DNA of 64,000 nt from Kudoa neothunni. Taxonomy: Eukaryota > Cnidaria. Positions within the stretch are counted from its first letter, which is position 1; every line of letters starts with the position of its first letter. Made by a program: the position numbers and the translations under genes. The notes under the pieces are model-generated. The model made no database searches. It was not told the DNA's origin and saw only the letters and a list, made by a program, of their open reading frames with translations. The stretch covers positions 16,740,001 to 16,804,000 of the forward strand of contig OZ199838.1 of assembly GCA_964304625.1 (NCBI GenBank), written 5' to 3'. Below, one piece after another: positions 37,817 through 49,135 of this stretch.

Positions 37817-40800
37817 TTACATAAGATAACGCTTACAAATGAGTGTAAGCATGCGTACAATTTGACTGGAAGATTTGTCAAAGTAGTTCTCATGTTCATC
37901 GAAATTATCCATCAACTGTTCTATGCATTCAATAAACCCAACATCATGACGATGTTCAGCCACATCAAACATAAGAAGGATTTCCTGAAGGTACCTATAA
38001 CAATAGTAGTAATTGTGTTAATTGCCACACACAATCAATATTATTAATTCATTATTCCAAAATCCATATTAAACAATCGGTATTCAAAAATAAATAAAAA
38101 AAGTAATTAAAGTAAAATTTGTAAATTTATGAGAACGTGTTAAACAATTAGCGCACAATGATACTTTTTACAATAGAAATAAAAAATGGATAAATAATTA
38201 CGAGATTTTGACACTTTGGTTGGTCGTAAGATCATCTGAACAAATTTTCACAAGATAATACAATTCCTTCATTGAAAGGGAAGTAACAGGATCTTTGAGG
38301 AGTTTGGAGGGATCGAAAGAAACGCATAATCTCAAGCAGAATTCTTTGAGGCTGTTGTTCAAGCCGACCTTGAGTGCTTTCACCAATTCGCCGCGATTTA
38401 ATAAACTATGAGCAAGATCCTACACATTACGATCAACTCGTATACAGTCCAACAATGGAAACTAACCAAAGGATCTAAAGCAACAGTTGGACTGTCGTTG
38501 GATTGTGGTGGATGGTTATCGCTTGTATTAAAGCTTGAGGCTTGACTTCCAATCAAACCAGCAATAGCGGTGGTTTGATGTCGTTGAAGAGTTGCAATAT
38601 TGGAGAGGATTTTGTTAGTGATATCATCTTTTAGTTGTTCCATATTGCGTCGAATCGACTCATTTGTGTTTTTCTCAATGTCACAAACATAAGTGGATAA
38701 ATTTTCAACCATCCCCTCCAGTCGTCTAATGGCATCAACAGATGCATCGTTAGATTTGCCATTTATGAAATTTTTCTCAAACGAATTTAAATAGGTTTGT
38801 AAACATGCGAGATCTAAAAAAATTACATTAAAAACATTAAAAAGCATAGTATACATTCTTGGGTGCCAGTTCTGAAAGCTTTGTCAATATCAGTAAACAT
38901 CTTTTGGGTTAGACGATCCATTTTTTTGACCGCACCGATTCCTGCAAGCTCTCCTGCCAATTTGCTCGTTAGATTCTTTAACAGCCTTTCAGTACGGTCC
39001 ATTACAAGGCTAGCCACATTCTAGTAGCCACCATAAAGAATAATCATTACAATTAATCTCCATTTATTAATTAACAATACCTCGGCCATTTTGTTTTGAT
39101 TAGCCTTTAATGATTTCAAATGGACATCCACGGCATCCAATCTCTAAATAAATACTTAAAATAATAATTTTTTAAAACTACGTATACCTTTAATATCTTT
39201 AATGAAAGATTGGTCTCGTAATCGGAGGAGTCTCTAGAAGCTAAGCAAATATATTTTTAAAAAATTTAGTTAGGTTAACAATATACCTTTGTTTGTAGAG
39301 CAGTCGCAACGAGGTTGAGTTTTAAGTTGGTCGATTTTTTGTTTGAATTGATTTAAACTTTGATCTGAGAAAAAATACAGAATCAACACTAAAATTTATT
39401 TAGAATTACTCCACGAACGTTCAAACTTATTGAATCGTTCCTCCATTAAAGACTCTACACATTGGAGGGTGGTACAGTTGGAAGGGGCCACATTGGATGT
39501 CATATTTTCGGTGTCCTCAGTTGTTTTTTCAGTATCTTCGGTGGTTTTTTCTGAACCTGATGCTGCTGCAGGAGGAACTTCGGCCTTGTATTCGGCTGTT
39601 GTTGAGGAGTCATCAGCAAAAAGATGGTGTGGTTTGGTCATAGAATCATCAGGAGGCGATATAAAACTCTCGTGATTTCCTCCCTGTGTACATATAACGC
39701 ATATAAATAACCTACTCGAAACACTATTTTACTTTTAAACCATAGGGGTCGCCTTTGAGTAATTGTGATAAGTCGTTGTTCGTAAGAATAGGGGGGAATG
39801 ACTTCATCCAAAAAACGTTTTTAATGAATAATCAAAGGTCAAAATCTAATTACCAAACCACCATCATCAGTCGTTTGATTGAATGCTTCGCTTAGAGCAG
39901 TGCAAAAGGCTGACCTGTTGCATTAAATCTCAAATAGTATGAAACAAACGAGCAAAAATTACGAATTGCACAAAGTGGAGTCAGTCTTGTCAACACCAAC
40001 ATCTTGATGGAATATTTTGTTAAATTCGGCTATCTCGTTGATTAACTCTTCATGATTGCCACTTGAGTTTAATACGGGAATCAAGGATTGGATCTCTCTG
40101 ATCTGAGGAGAAATAAAATTTATCGCCGATGGCTTATTCTTTAGATAAAAGATGAGAATGGAAGAATTAAATATGAATAATATGCCTCAGAATGATACGA
40201 ATTAGATCGACCAGATGTGTTGGAGTTGGTCAACTTGTGAACGTCTTGGAACGAGCCACCATGAAGCCCTTCATTTCCATCGTAGGGTAATCCACGACGG
40301 TTTTTCATACCAGAACTTGCACCCGTTAGATATTGATAGAAGCTATCTAGAATGGAATGGAATGTGATTATTGTGAAAGCTCTACCGGAAAAACAACTTT
40401 CACTGTTACGTTCCTTCTCTTCGCAGCTCTCCAAGTAGAATTCAAACGAATAAAGGTTTCTAATTGATGGTGTTAAGCAGCCGTGAAAATAAACGTTACT
40501 TTTCACACAATGCAAACATATTAACCAATTTACGACGATAACATTTAAAACCTCCGTCTCCAACCAAACTCTTGGTGATATAAAACTCGGGATAGACAGT
40601 ATAGTCGAGAATGTCAGTTTGAATTGGCATTGCACACACCTCTGAGATAAACGGAGAAATAAACTTCCATTTGTTGCAAGTGGAATCCGATGTACTGGAC
40701 ATATCAGGGGATACTTTCATCGTAATATCAAACATTACGATCTATTGTTATAGAGTGAAAAAATGCATATTAATAATTGTGTTGTGAAATAACTTACGTA

Positions 40801-43800
40801 ATGCATGTTGGTAGCCAGCATGAGTGTAGTACCGAAACTTGGTGATAATGGTCTCAATCTTAATCCATTATCATCACTTAATTGGTCAGATCCATTCATC
40901 GACAAACTGTACAAAAATGAATGTTACATACATAATAATGAGCAGCATGAAAAACCTGATAGTTTGCACTAATACAAAATCCATCGTGTTATACAGTTTG
41001 ATAACGTTATTCGAGCTAACGAACACAACAATAGGCCAATACGATATTATGTCCTCAGTAGAAAACATGCGAGTATCACACCAATGATGCATTATAATTG
41101 GATCACTGTTGTCGAATGGAATCATCTCACACTGAGGTTTCAAATCATCAATGATGCAAACGTTTGACTTGGCCTCAAAATCGATCGCCCATATTTTAAA
41201 TTTCCCATCCGCACCAGATGTACTCATGTATGCGGCATCGGGAGAAAGGTAACAGCTCGTAATACTAGATTCATGCATTTTACTGATAAACGAGCGCACC
41301 AATAAACGTTCCAATGCTTTATAATCGCAGGTATCATTAATTTTTTCCAATGAAAGGTTAAACTTGCACACAATACAACTACCATTTGTTCCATACAGAA
41401 CAAATACGGAAGATTCATTCGGGGATGGAATAAGTTTGTTTTCAAAGTTCATCTTGTATTTCCACGGTTGCCAAGAAATTTGGTACACCGAATCACGAAA
41501 GGAATCATATGATTCATCTTCCGGTATCTGTATCTTGCACAATGTCACCAATCTAAATCACAATATAATAAAATAGGTGGTGGCCAATATTAGTGATATA
41601 AATAAATTTAATAGGTGATTTTTTGTTGAGTACAGAAGAGAGAGTTTTTATGTAGAATTTATTAAAGGATGAATAAAAAGGCAATCAGATCATAAAATTT
41701 GGGAATCAAAGAGTATTTTTTGTATTTCGCCCCATCTCAAGCTATAACTAATTTCTATGGTTAGTATAGTGACGAACAGAAAACTAATTATAAAAATTAT
41801 ATCGGCATAATTTCGATAGAGTAGCATTTGAATCATCAGTTAATAAAAAAATAAGATTCGTAATGCTCGTCAATAAAAAAAGAAATTAATCATACTGCAA
41901 TGAAACTTCTCGACGTTAACTGACGAGTCACCCTTTTTTATTACATTTATTAAATATATAATTATTAAAAGGAAACGACTTAAGCCTAGAATAAATTATT
42001 TACGAACAAAAATCCATAAGATAATAATTATTATCATATTTTTTGTTATTTTATAACGAATTACAATTTTTTTAACTTCCATAGTGATGATTCATATAGC
42101 TCTGGCTTCGACTGTGACACTTAATTTGATGATAAATGTGAGAATCTTAGTTCTGAACTATAACAGGGTCATACTTAAGAGAATACGGACTAAACTCCAT
42201 GCATTTCAAATCCGAATATAAACTAAAAATGGCTTACTACAAAGTTTGATTTTTTTCAACCAAAAGAAAACAATGCAATCGTCACGGACGACAACAAATA
42301 AAAATTACAGAAAATATTTACACAGAGTGCCAAATTTGGGCTATTTTGTTCCCTGAAAAAATAACACATCGAGTATAGCTCTTTACATCTAATCACTTTA
42401 AAAAGATCTGGCCAAATTTCGAATGATTACAGAATTGCACTGTTTTTCAATATAATAAGGAAAATTTAACTGATATGAAAAAACTTTGGGCAGCCGATGA
42501 TTTTAGTTTTTCTGTTTGTAGGAAACCATTTAGCATTAATAGATTTAAAATGTTAAACGTATGCTCACATTATAACGATGATGCTAATCACTCAGTAAAC
42601 TCGACTCAAGATTGATAGATCTTTAGCTATAAAACTGCTACATCTACAAATAGATAAGAAACTTAATAAATATGGTGTTCCATATATATTTTTTATAAAC
42701 AAAACAAATAATGATATATTAGAACATGGGTTGGCAACCTTTTTGGATGAAGGCCCCAGCAGACATACTATACCCAACGTCAATTAGGGCTATATTAAAA
42801 TTAATTGGCCAAATAGTAAATAATCTTAATTTAAATATATAAATTAGAACTAATAAAATTCATTTAAACTATAAAAATATCGCAATTCGAACGAATTATA
42901 TAACAAGAATTTTCACTTGCAATGTAACCAATCTGTGCTTAACTTGTGAAATAACAATTTATCGGATGATATCAATTAACATAAGTTGTATCTTTATGCC
43001 TTTTAATAAAATATTAAAATATTATACCATATAGAAACAATTTTAACAGTCATTTATTCCAGTTTTCTGCTTTAATCAAAATGAATTGGAGTCGGTTAAA
43101 ATATCTAATCTATAACATTAATATTTAGAAAAACAATCTAGGTAAAAACTAAAAACTATTTACGTATTTTAGATAATAAGAAAAATTAGAGTCGGTCAAT
43201 GCATCGCGGGTCGACCCATGTATTAGAAGAACGATTAATTCCAACAACAAAATAAACATGTTATATATTCACCCACCAAATATAATAAAAAGACTAAATA
43301 ACTTGCAATTCATGTTCAAATAATACTTACTGGCAAAACTCAAACATTTTATGTCATAACTTGCTTATAAGAAGATAATACATACATGTTTGTGCATTCA
43401 TTATAACGATTTTCTTTGTGGGGTCCATTGGATCCCATACACGAGATTACGTAAAGTTTTTGGTGCATGCCACAAAGGGTTAATTAAAAAAAGAAAAAGT
43501 CATGATGACAACACCAATCATCAGAATAAAGTATTTATTCCCATTGCATATAAAGGATCTTTTGATTATCAATTTAACGCAAACAAAGTGTTAACGATCA
43601 AAATAGCAATAAAATAAATATATTTAATAAACCTTTAGTTATTGGTCCTTCCAAATTTAATTTAAATGCCACGGAAGCATGTTTAAATTGCGCTTTCAAT
43701 CACCATAGCTGTATAGCTATTATTTATAGCCATTATTTATTTATAGCTATTATATTATTATATTATTTATAGGTTTTACATGTATTTTAATTTTTAAAGT

Positions 43801-45374
43801 CACCGAAAATAAAAACTTGTACACTCTAAGAACAAATATACTGGCCAGGAATAATTACTTACATCAGAAATGACAACGAGAGTTAAATTATTAATTATTT
43901 GTGTATTCTAAAAACATAATGGCTAGGAATAATTACTATCCTGCTTCCTCGGGCATAAGATCTGTTGAGATTTTATGTGGGAATTTTAAATAAGACCTGG
44001 CATTGTCTCGGGGTATCTTGGTGGTTATTATTCGACAGGACTTTGATTAATAGGTTTTAGTTACAACAATATTGAATAATTACGTTTTCTACGAGAACAA
44101 TAAGAATTTGTTGCCACACAAGACTTAATCTACATTAATTTTATAGACAGTCACATAGGGGAATAATATTTCTGATTTTATGTCAGAAATATGAGGCCTA
44201 CCCCACAAATAACACCTAGTAGCTATTTATTGTGTAAAATTAATGCAACGATGGATCCTATATTCGACGAAACGCGATACATCGAATATGACAACGAGAT
44301 TTAAATTATTAAAAAACTATAATTCCTTGGTAACTTTTGTGTTTACAAGGTATCAAAAATGTTGACGAATACACGAAAAATAAACTTCTGAGGATTAATT
44401 TTGTATTAATTGTTGATATTCTAATAATTTCTTCGGCTAATCAACTAACTTTTAGTTATCAGGTGCTTATAATTTTCTGCTTTAAACAATTAAATTTTTG
44501 TGACCTAAGTACAACATATTGAAATAACTCCAAGTTTATATTAAGTGAAAGAGTACAAGATTCAACCGTAGATTAAAAATGAAATAAGCATTGAATGAGT
44601 TCAGCGAGGAATTTAGATTTAGTTCAGATTAAACTTAACGTGAAAGAATTTGTAATAGGATGTAATAATATATCGCTACGAGAAAAAAATCATACATCAG
44701 GTTGGTTTTGTCTTCCAAGCATTTCTCAATCTTTACAATATACACATTTCCTTTCTTATCAACCAAAGACAAGATGTCTTCACTTGGAGATACGAACTGT
44801 GTGGAAACCACATCCGAATCAACATCCTTAAAAATCGCACTGGAGTTGTTTAGTGTATTTCGTGCTCGAATTTTAGCCACAAGCAGGCCAGTATTTCTGT
44901 CTAATATTATTTATGATAACATACAACGCTCCATTCTATTACGCTGAACCAAGTAGACCAAGTATTTTTTGTTACAAGTGAGCAAATTTCCATTGTTTTT
45001 TTATGTTATCCCATCCGACTTGAGATATCAGCTGATACACATTCTACATGAGTTTGTTAAATGTTGATGAGAGATGGAATTAATGCAGAATTTAATACAG
45101 TGCGGCAGCCCTTTTTCAAATTTGGAGGCAAAAGCAGACGGCAATTAGTTGAATTGATTTTTTGTGTAATGAAATTATTAAAACTTGGCTCGATATCTCT
45201 AATTCAACGTTAGTAAACAAAAATTCATATCTCGTGGGGTCAGCAACGAGTCTAATAAACAAATACATCTCTTGAATAGTGTCGTTTTTGAACGATTCCA
45301 CCTAAAATTTCCGTAGAATATTGAGTAGGATTTGTGGTGAAATTTACTTGTATTTCAATTTCGTCTGACGACAT
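37817..45374 (-). CDS. EDC4: Enhancer of mRNA-decapping protein 4 (Ge-1/Hedls)
   Basis: Minus-strand scaffold protein of P-bodies that joins DCP1, DCP2 and XRN1 in 5' mRNA decay. The N-terminal WD40 part starts at MSSDEIEIQVESFKNDTIQE and runs through NVYQLISQVGWDN, GNLLTCNKKYLVYLVQ (human GNLIAVSNSFLAYAIR), SPSEDILSLVDKKGNVYIVK, SITSCYLSPDAAYMSTSGAD plus GKFKIWAI, and NVIKLYNTMDFVLVQTI. A low-complexity linker contains TTEDTEKTTEDTEN. The conserved helical C-terminus has KMFTDIDKAFRTGTQE (human MFQQINDSFRLGTQE), MVKALKVGLNNSLKEFCLRL, SMKELYYLVKICSDDL and SYLQEILLMFDVAEHRHDVG up to VRMLTLICKRYLM. One base too many lies in the seven-T run at 44996-45002. One intron (about 41556-44684) is 3.1 kb against roughly 40-60 nt for most others; it holds a miniature hAT. 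Confidence 0.9.
41580..44680 (-). other. 3.1-kb intron of EDC4
   Basis: The intron lies between the exon ending EKCLEDKTNL and the exon beginning LVTLCKIQIPEDESYDSF. It is AT-rich with no supported coding sequence. It contains the miniature hAT at 42725-43220 and a small TATTATTTATAG-rich repeat near 43715-43775. Confidence 0.7.
42725..43220. mobile_element. Miniature non-autonomous hAT, family copy B, in an EDC4 intron
   Basis: 496 bp. The left end is CATGGGTTGGCAACCTTTTT; the right end, reverse-complemented, is CATGGGTCGACCCGCG. It is flanked by perfect 8-bp copies of TATTAGAA at 42717-42724 and 43221-43228. The interior is homologous to copy A at 28630-29137 on the opposite strand. No coding capacity. 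Confidence 0.87.
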
Positions 45375-45442
45375 TATGTTTAATAAATTTCGGATCGATC
45401 TCAGTCTCCAATCAAACTCTATCACAGGAAATATGTAACGAG

Positions 45443-45454
45443 TGCGCCTGCGCC
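45443..45454. promoter_or_regulatory. NRF1-like motif upstream of EDC4
   Basis: TGCGCCTGCGCC (GGCGCAGGCGCA on the minus strand) lies about 70 bp before the EDC4 ATG. It is close to the NRF1 consensus. Confidence 0.35.
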
Positions 45455-46249
45455 ATGATATGAAGACTAGAATTGTTTGTTGGGTAAAATTAGTCGATTT
45501 GTAATAATCTTCTCTTTTGAAAGGTAAATGAAATTTAGGTGTAGTTGGTGCCAAAAATATGAGCTCCTTGTGTTAAATCGGCGGAATCACCGTGACACCG
45601 CCTTATTGATTACAAATTAAGCTAGTCAGTGTAATCATTTCCATAGTTTAAATGTTTCTAACACTAAAGTCGACATACTCAATAAATTGACAATAACGAT
45701 ACTTTTATTAATTGACGCTAATATTTGTAATATGTGTAATATGTGTAATATGCGTAATATGCGTAATGTGTTGGTTTCTAGTTGCGCCAAGTCAACTTTA
45801 CGATGGTTTTTCACGCGTAGCCTCCTAATTTTGGTTATATTAATTTATAACTCGATTGACGAATATTCGTTGTTTTAATAAAAGGTTACGTAACCCATTT
45901 TATAAATAGACAAATTTACATTGTGTCCCATTCACGATGTATCCTTCATTTAAAAAATGTTCGAGATAAAACTCTCATCCTGACATTGAATTGATGGCGA
46001 TTTTATTATACAAAAATGAGATTGAAAGAAAAGATTCACACTTAGGGAGGATTTGAATTCTTTTATAGTTGCTTCGATCATTTAATGAATTATTTTAATT
46101 TAACACTAGTAGAATGCATACAATAAATTGTTTACAAGTTTGTGTAAAAATAACTGCGATTGTGCGAATATGGGGAGGGTTTAAAACAGAATTCTTACCG
46201 ATTTAAATTATTTAGGATACAAATTTTTGTTGTTTAATTGGATTATAAG
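45455..46249. other. Intergenic, small GTAATAT repeat
   Basis: A short tandem run of TGTAATATG-type units lies at about 45727-45768. No exon was seen. Confidence 0.5.
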
Positions 46250-48082
46250 TAGGGTTGGAAATTTTCGACGTTTATTTCTCTGTAAATCGATGGTATTTAT
46301 CGACATTTATTCAAAGAAAGAAAAACTCTGAATAAAAAGAAAACAAAATAGATTCGATAATCGTGAATTAAAATAATTATAATGGACCATGGAAATTTAG
46401 CATCGCCAACATTGTAGGGCGATCATCACCTAAATTTATTCTTTCTTTTCCAAAAACGTATCGGAGTTTTGAGAAATTCCTTTCAATATTGATTGATGAC
46501 ACTGGCAGGGTCAATATATCTTGACAAAGTGTTCAAAGTATAAGTAAAACATTTGATCCCGTTTTCCAAATGTTGGGATCGACTGATCTTGTTAAATATC
46601 TCGCCTCTTTACATAACAAATCGAATTCATTCTTAAGTTGTTGCCTGTCTTCAATCTGTAAAAAGTAACAAAGATCATCAACATTCAAATGTTCAATTGA
46701 AATTATATCGTTTGAATCGAGATTTTTCACAGTTGCAAAAAATGTATTTGAGGGTAAACACCCATTTAGATATTGAACATTTTAGTTCATTAATAATTTC
46801 GTCGCATAAATGTTCACATTTAAGTAGAAGATTACTTCTACATTGAAATGGAATGAGACCGATAATGTCCTTGTGATTTTTTAGCAAATAGTTCTTGTCG
46901 ATTCCAAAGTCATTCTTTATCCAGTCACAAATTTTCGAGATACAATTCTCTTCGGTTTCAATTATTTTTGAAAAATCAAATAATGGAGTAGGTGCATCGA
47001 TTAAAATATTTAAGGAAAAGTAAAAATTCATTAAGTTTTGCTCCAAATTTATCTCCTTTTATATCTTTTAAAAAGTGGACAACTGCTGGGTAATACTCCT
47101 TTATTTGCCTCATACAATTAAAGAAACTACACCACCGTACATCTAATACTCTCGGAATTTCTTTGAAAATATCAAAATTATTATTTTTAAGGTGTATCAA
47201 AAAAGAGTATTTCGCTTTCCTATTTTTTAACAGTAGGGATGAAAATTTCTAACATCCTTAAAGTAAAGGTCAACAGCTTTTTGAACAGCTCCATGAATAG
47301 TATGTGAAAAACAAGAGATTCTGACGATATGAGGATACATAACTTTCAATTCGATATAATATTTTTTCATGTAAGATGCCGAGTCAGAAATAATAGCGAT
47401 ACAATTTTTCCAATCCAAATCATATCGTTTTAGAATTTCAGACAAATGGCTAGAAACAATAACAGAATTACACGGTATAAGTCTCGAAGAATCTAACATA
47501 ATAGTTTTGCATGTATCTGAGGAACTATCACGGAAGCAGGCCAAAGTGTTAAAAATTGGTCGGTTTTTAGCATCTGGGGACTCGTCAATTATTAAACTAA
47601 AACGTAAATCAGACATCATTAGTTTAATAGTGGTCACGGCTTTCTTATATATCGTTGGAAGATGCTTTTCAACTAAATATTTTCCTTCAGATAGCATAGC
47701 GACCGTGACGCAGGACAATACGCAGAAATAAATTTCTTTAGATTGCTTTCTTTATTAATCGAAGAAAATGGGGGGCCATTAAAAGCAACTATTTTAACCA
47801 TATCTATTTCTATTTTATTTGAATTCGTCGCGTCTCGATAAAATATATTAGTTAGAGGGTTTATTTCCGACAAATTCGACTTGATGGAACAATGTTTTTG
47901 AGAATTAACGTGCTCCTGTATTCTATTTTGTTTCGTAGGTATCGACACTTTGCAATACCTACATATTAGTACATCACCAGCAGCTTCTAAATCACTCCAT
48001 TCCATTAAATAATTGGTTTAAAACATCGCTTCATTTACATTTTTGCAAATTCGACGGTTTAAATCGAAAATTTCCAATCCTA
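46250..48082 (-). mobile_element. hAT transposon with broken transposase
   Basis: Inverted ends are TAGGGTTGGAAATTTTCGA (46250) and, on the other strand, TAGGATTGGAAATTTTCGA (ending 48082); the flanking 8-mers do not match clearly. The minus strand, 48005 to 46377, codes an almost full-length transposase: an N-terminal zinc finger (ICRYCKVSIP...IQEHVNSQKH, CGBP1/BED-like), the RNase-H-like core with LRFSLIIDES and NCIAIISDSASYMKKYYIEL, the CFSHTIHG motif, RVLDVRWCSF, and a C-terminal dimerisation block RNFSKLRYVFGKERINLGDD followed by RPTMLAMLNFHGPL and stop. At least four frame changes separate these parts, so it is inactive but fairly young. Confidence 0.88.
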
Positions 48083-48189
48083 TCTTTAGTATGATTGACA
48101 TTGCTGGTTATAACTCAGTGGTTGTGTATTTGGAAAAATATATTGAATTTAAGTTAAAATAAAAAAACCGTACAAGACAAGGCGGCGGT

Positions 48190-48414
48190 AATATTTACAA
48201 AATTTAGCTGATGAAATTGCTGAAGCATCCGGTAACGATAATAGTGACCCTTCGTTTATCGAACCATCAAAAATCTATAGAAAGAGTGAAAAAAGAAGAT
48301 GCCGGTTGTGCTCCTATATAGCAGACACACAAACTAAGACGATCTGTTCGTTCTAAATGTGGAAAAAACGTTTGTAAACGACATTCTTCAGTTTTCTGTA
48401 AGAATTGTCATTGA
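48190..48414 (+). mobile_element. piggyBac transposase C-terminal remnant
   Basis: The frame reads IYRKSEKRRCRLCSYIADTQ, then TKTICS and, after a one-base slip near 48347, CGKNVCKRHSSVFCKNCH and stop. This Cys-rich ending (CxxC...CxxC..CxxH..CxxxCxx) is the C-terminal zinc finger of piggyBac-type transposases. The catalytic part is missing: upstream lies the edge of the hAT element. The following 250 bp carry inverted GTCCAATT/AATTGGAC motifs that may be subterminal piggyBac repeats. Confidence 0.62.
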
Positions 48415-48859
48415 TTCTTTATGTTTATTATAAAACTAAAAATTCACACTAGTATATTTGTGCAGTCGTGGTACACATTGTTTTTACAGCTTTGCGATAA
48501 ATTATTACGATATTAAAAATAAACCAATAATAAATCCTTTTTCATATTTATGGCATATTTATAATCAGTTGGACAGCGTTGAGTCCAATTTTACCGACTG
48601 GGTCAATTGGACCCATTTTATGCAGTAATGCGATTTTTTGGGGCGTACATACAAGTGTTAAAAACATTTATAGAGGGATTATTGTTGTTTAATATCTAAG
48701 AAATCATTATCGTCATTTTTAATGATGATATACTAAATCTAATCCAACGGGGAAAATATATAAACTAAAACTCGAGATTATGTATTAGAATATTTACAGT
48801 ATTAGCTCTAGATACTTTAGATATGGGTTAATTTTGAAAATGAAAAGTTGACACCATTA

Positions 48860-48871
48860 TGCGCACGCGCA
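48860..48871. promoter_or_regulatory. Exact NRF1-type palindrome TGCGCACGCGCA
   Basis: Matches the NRF1 consensus YGCGCAYGCGCR at every position in AT-rich DNA. No gene start was identified next to it. Confidence 0.3.
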
Positions 48872-49135
48872 AATAAGTTGAACAATGTAAGCATATTGAT
48901 TATATTAAACTTTTTTCACAAATTATGCACAAGATAAATTCTGAGTGCATATCCAAGAATGCAAGAAAATTTTATGCAGGTGTGATACATATAAGTAGGA
49001 TTTTTATTTAATGTGTTCATACTAAAAACAAAAATTTGGGCACGAAGTGTAAATCAACTAGGAATTGTGCCTAATTCAAAATAAAACCACTCAGAAAAAT
49101 AGCCTGATATTTAAATGGAAAATGGAGTATTTATA

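Noticed and set aside
45252-45554. A separate COMM-domain-like gene (frame with FPVIEFDWRLRSIRN)
   Set aside because: A 46-nt intron joins MSSDEIEIQ to VESFKNDTIQEMY and on, in phase, to the EDC4 WD40 part, so this stretch is better read as the EDC4 first exons plus upstream frame by chance.
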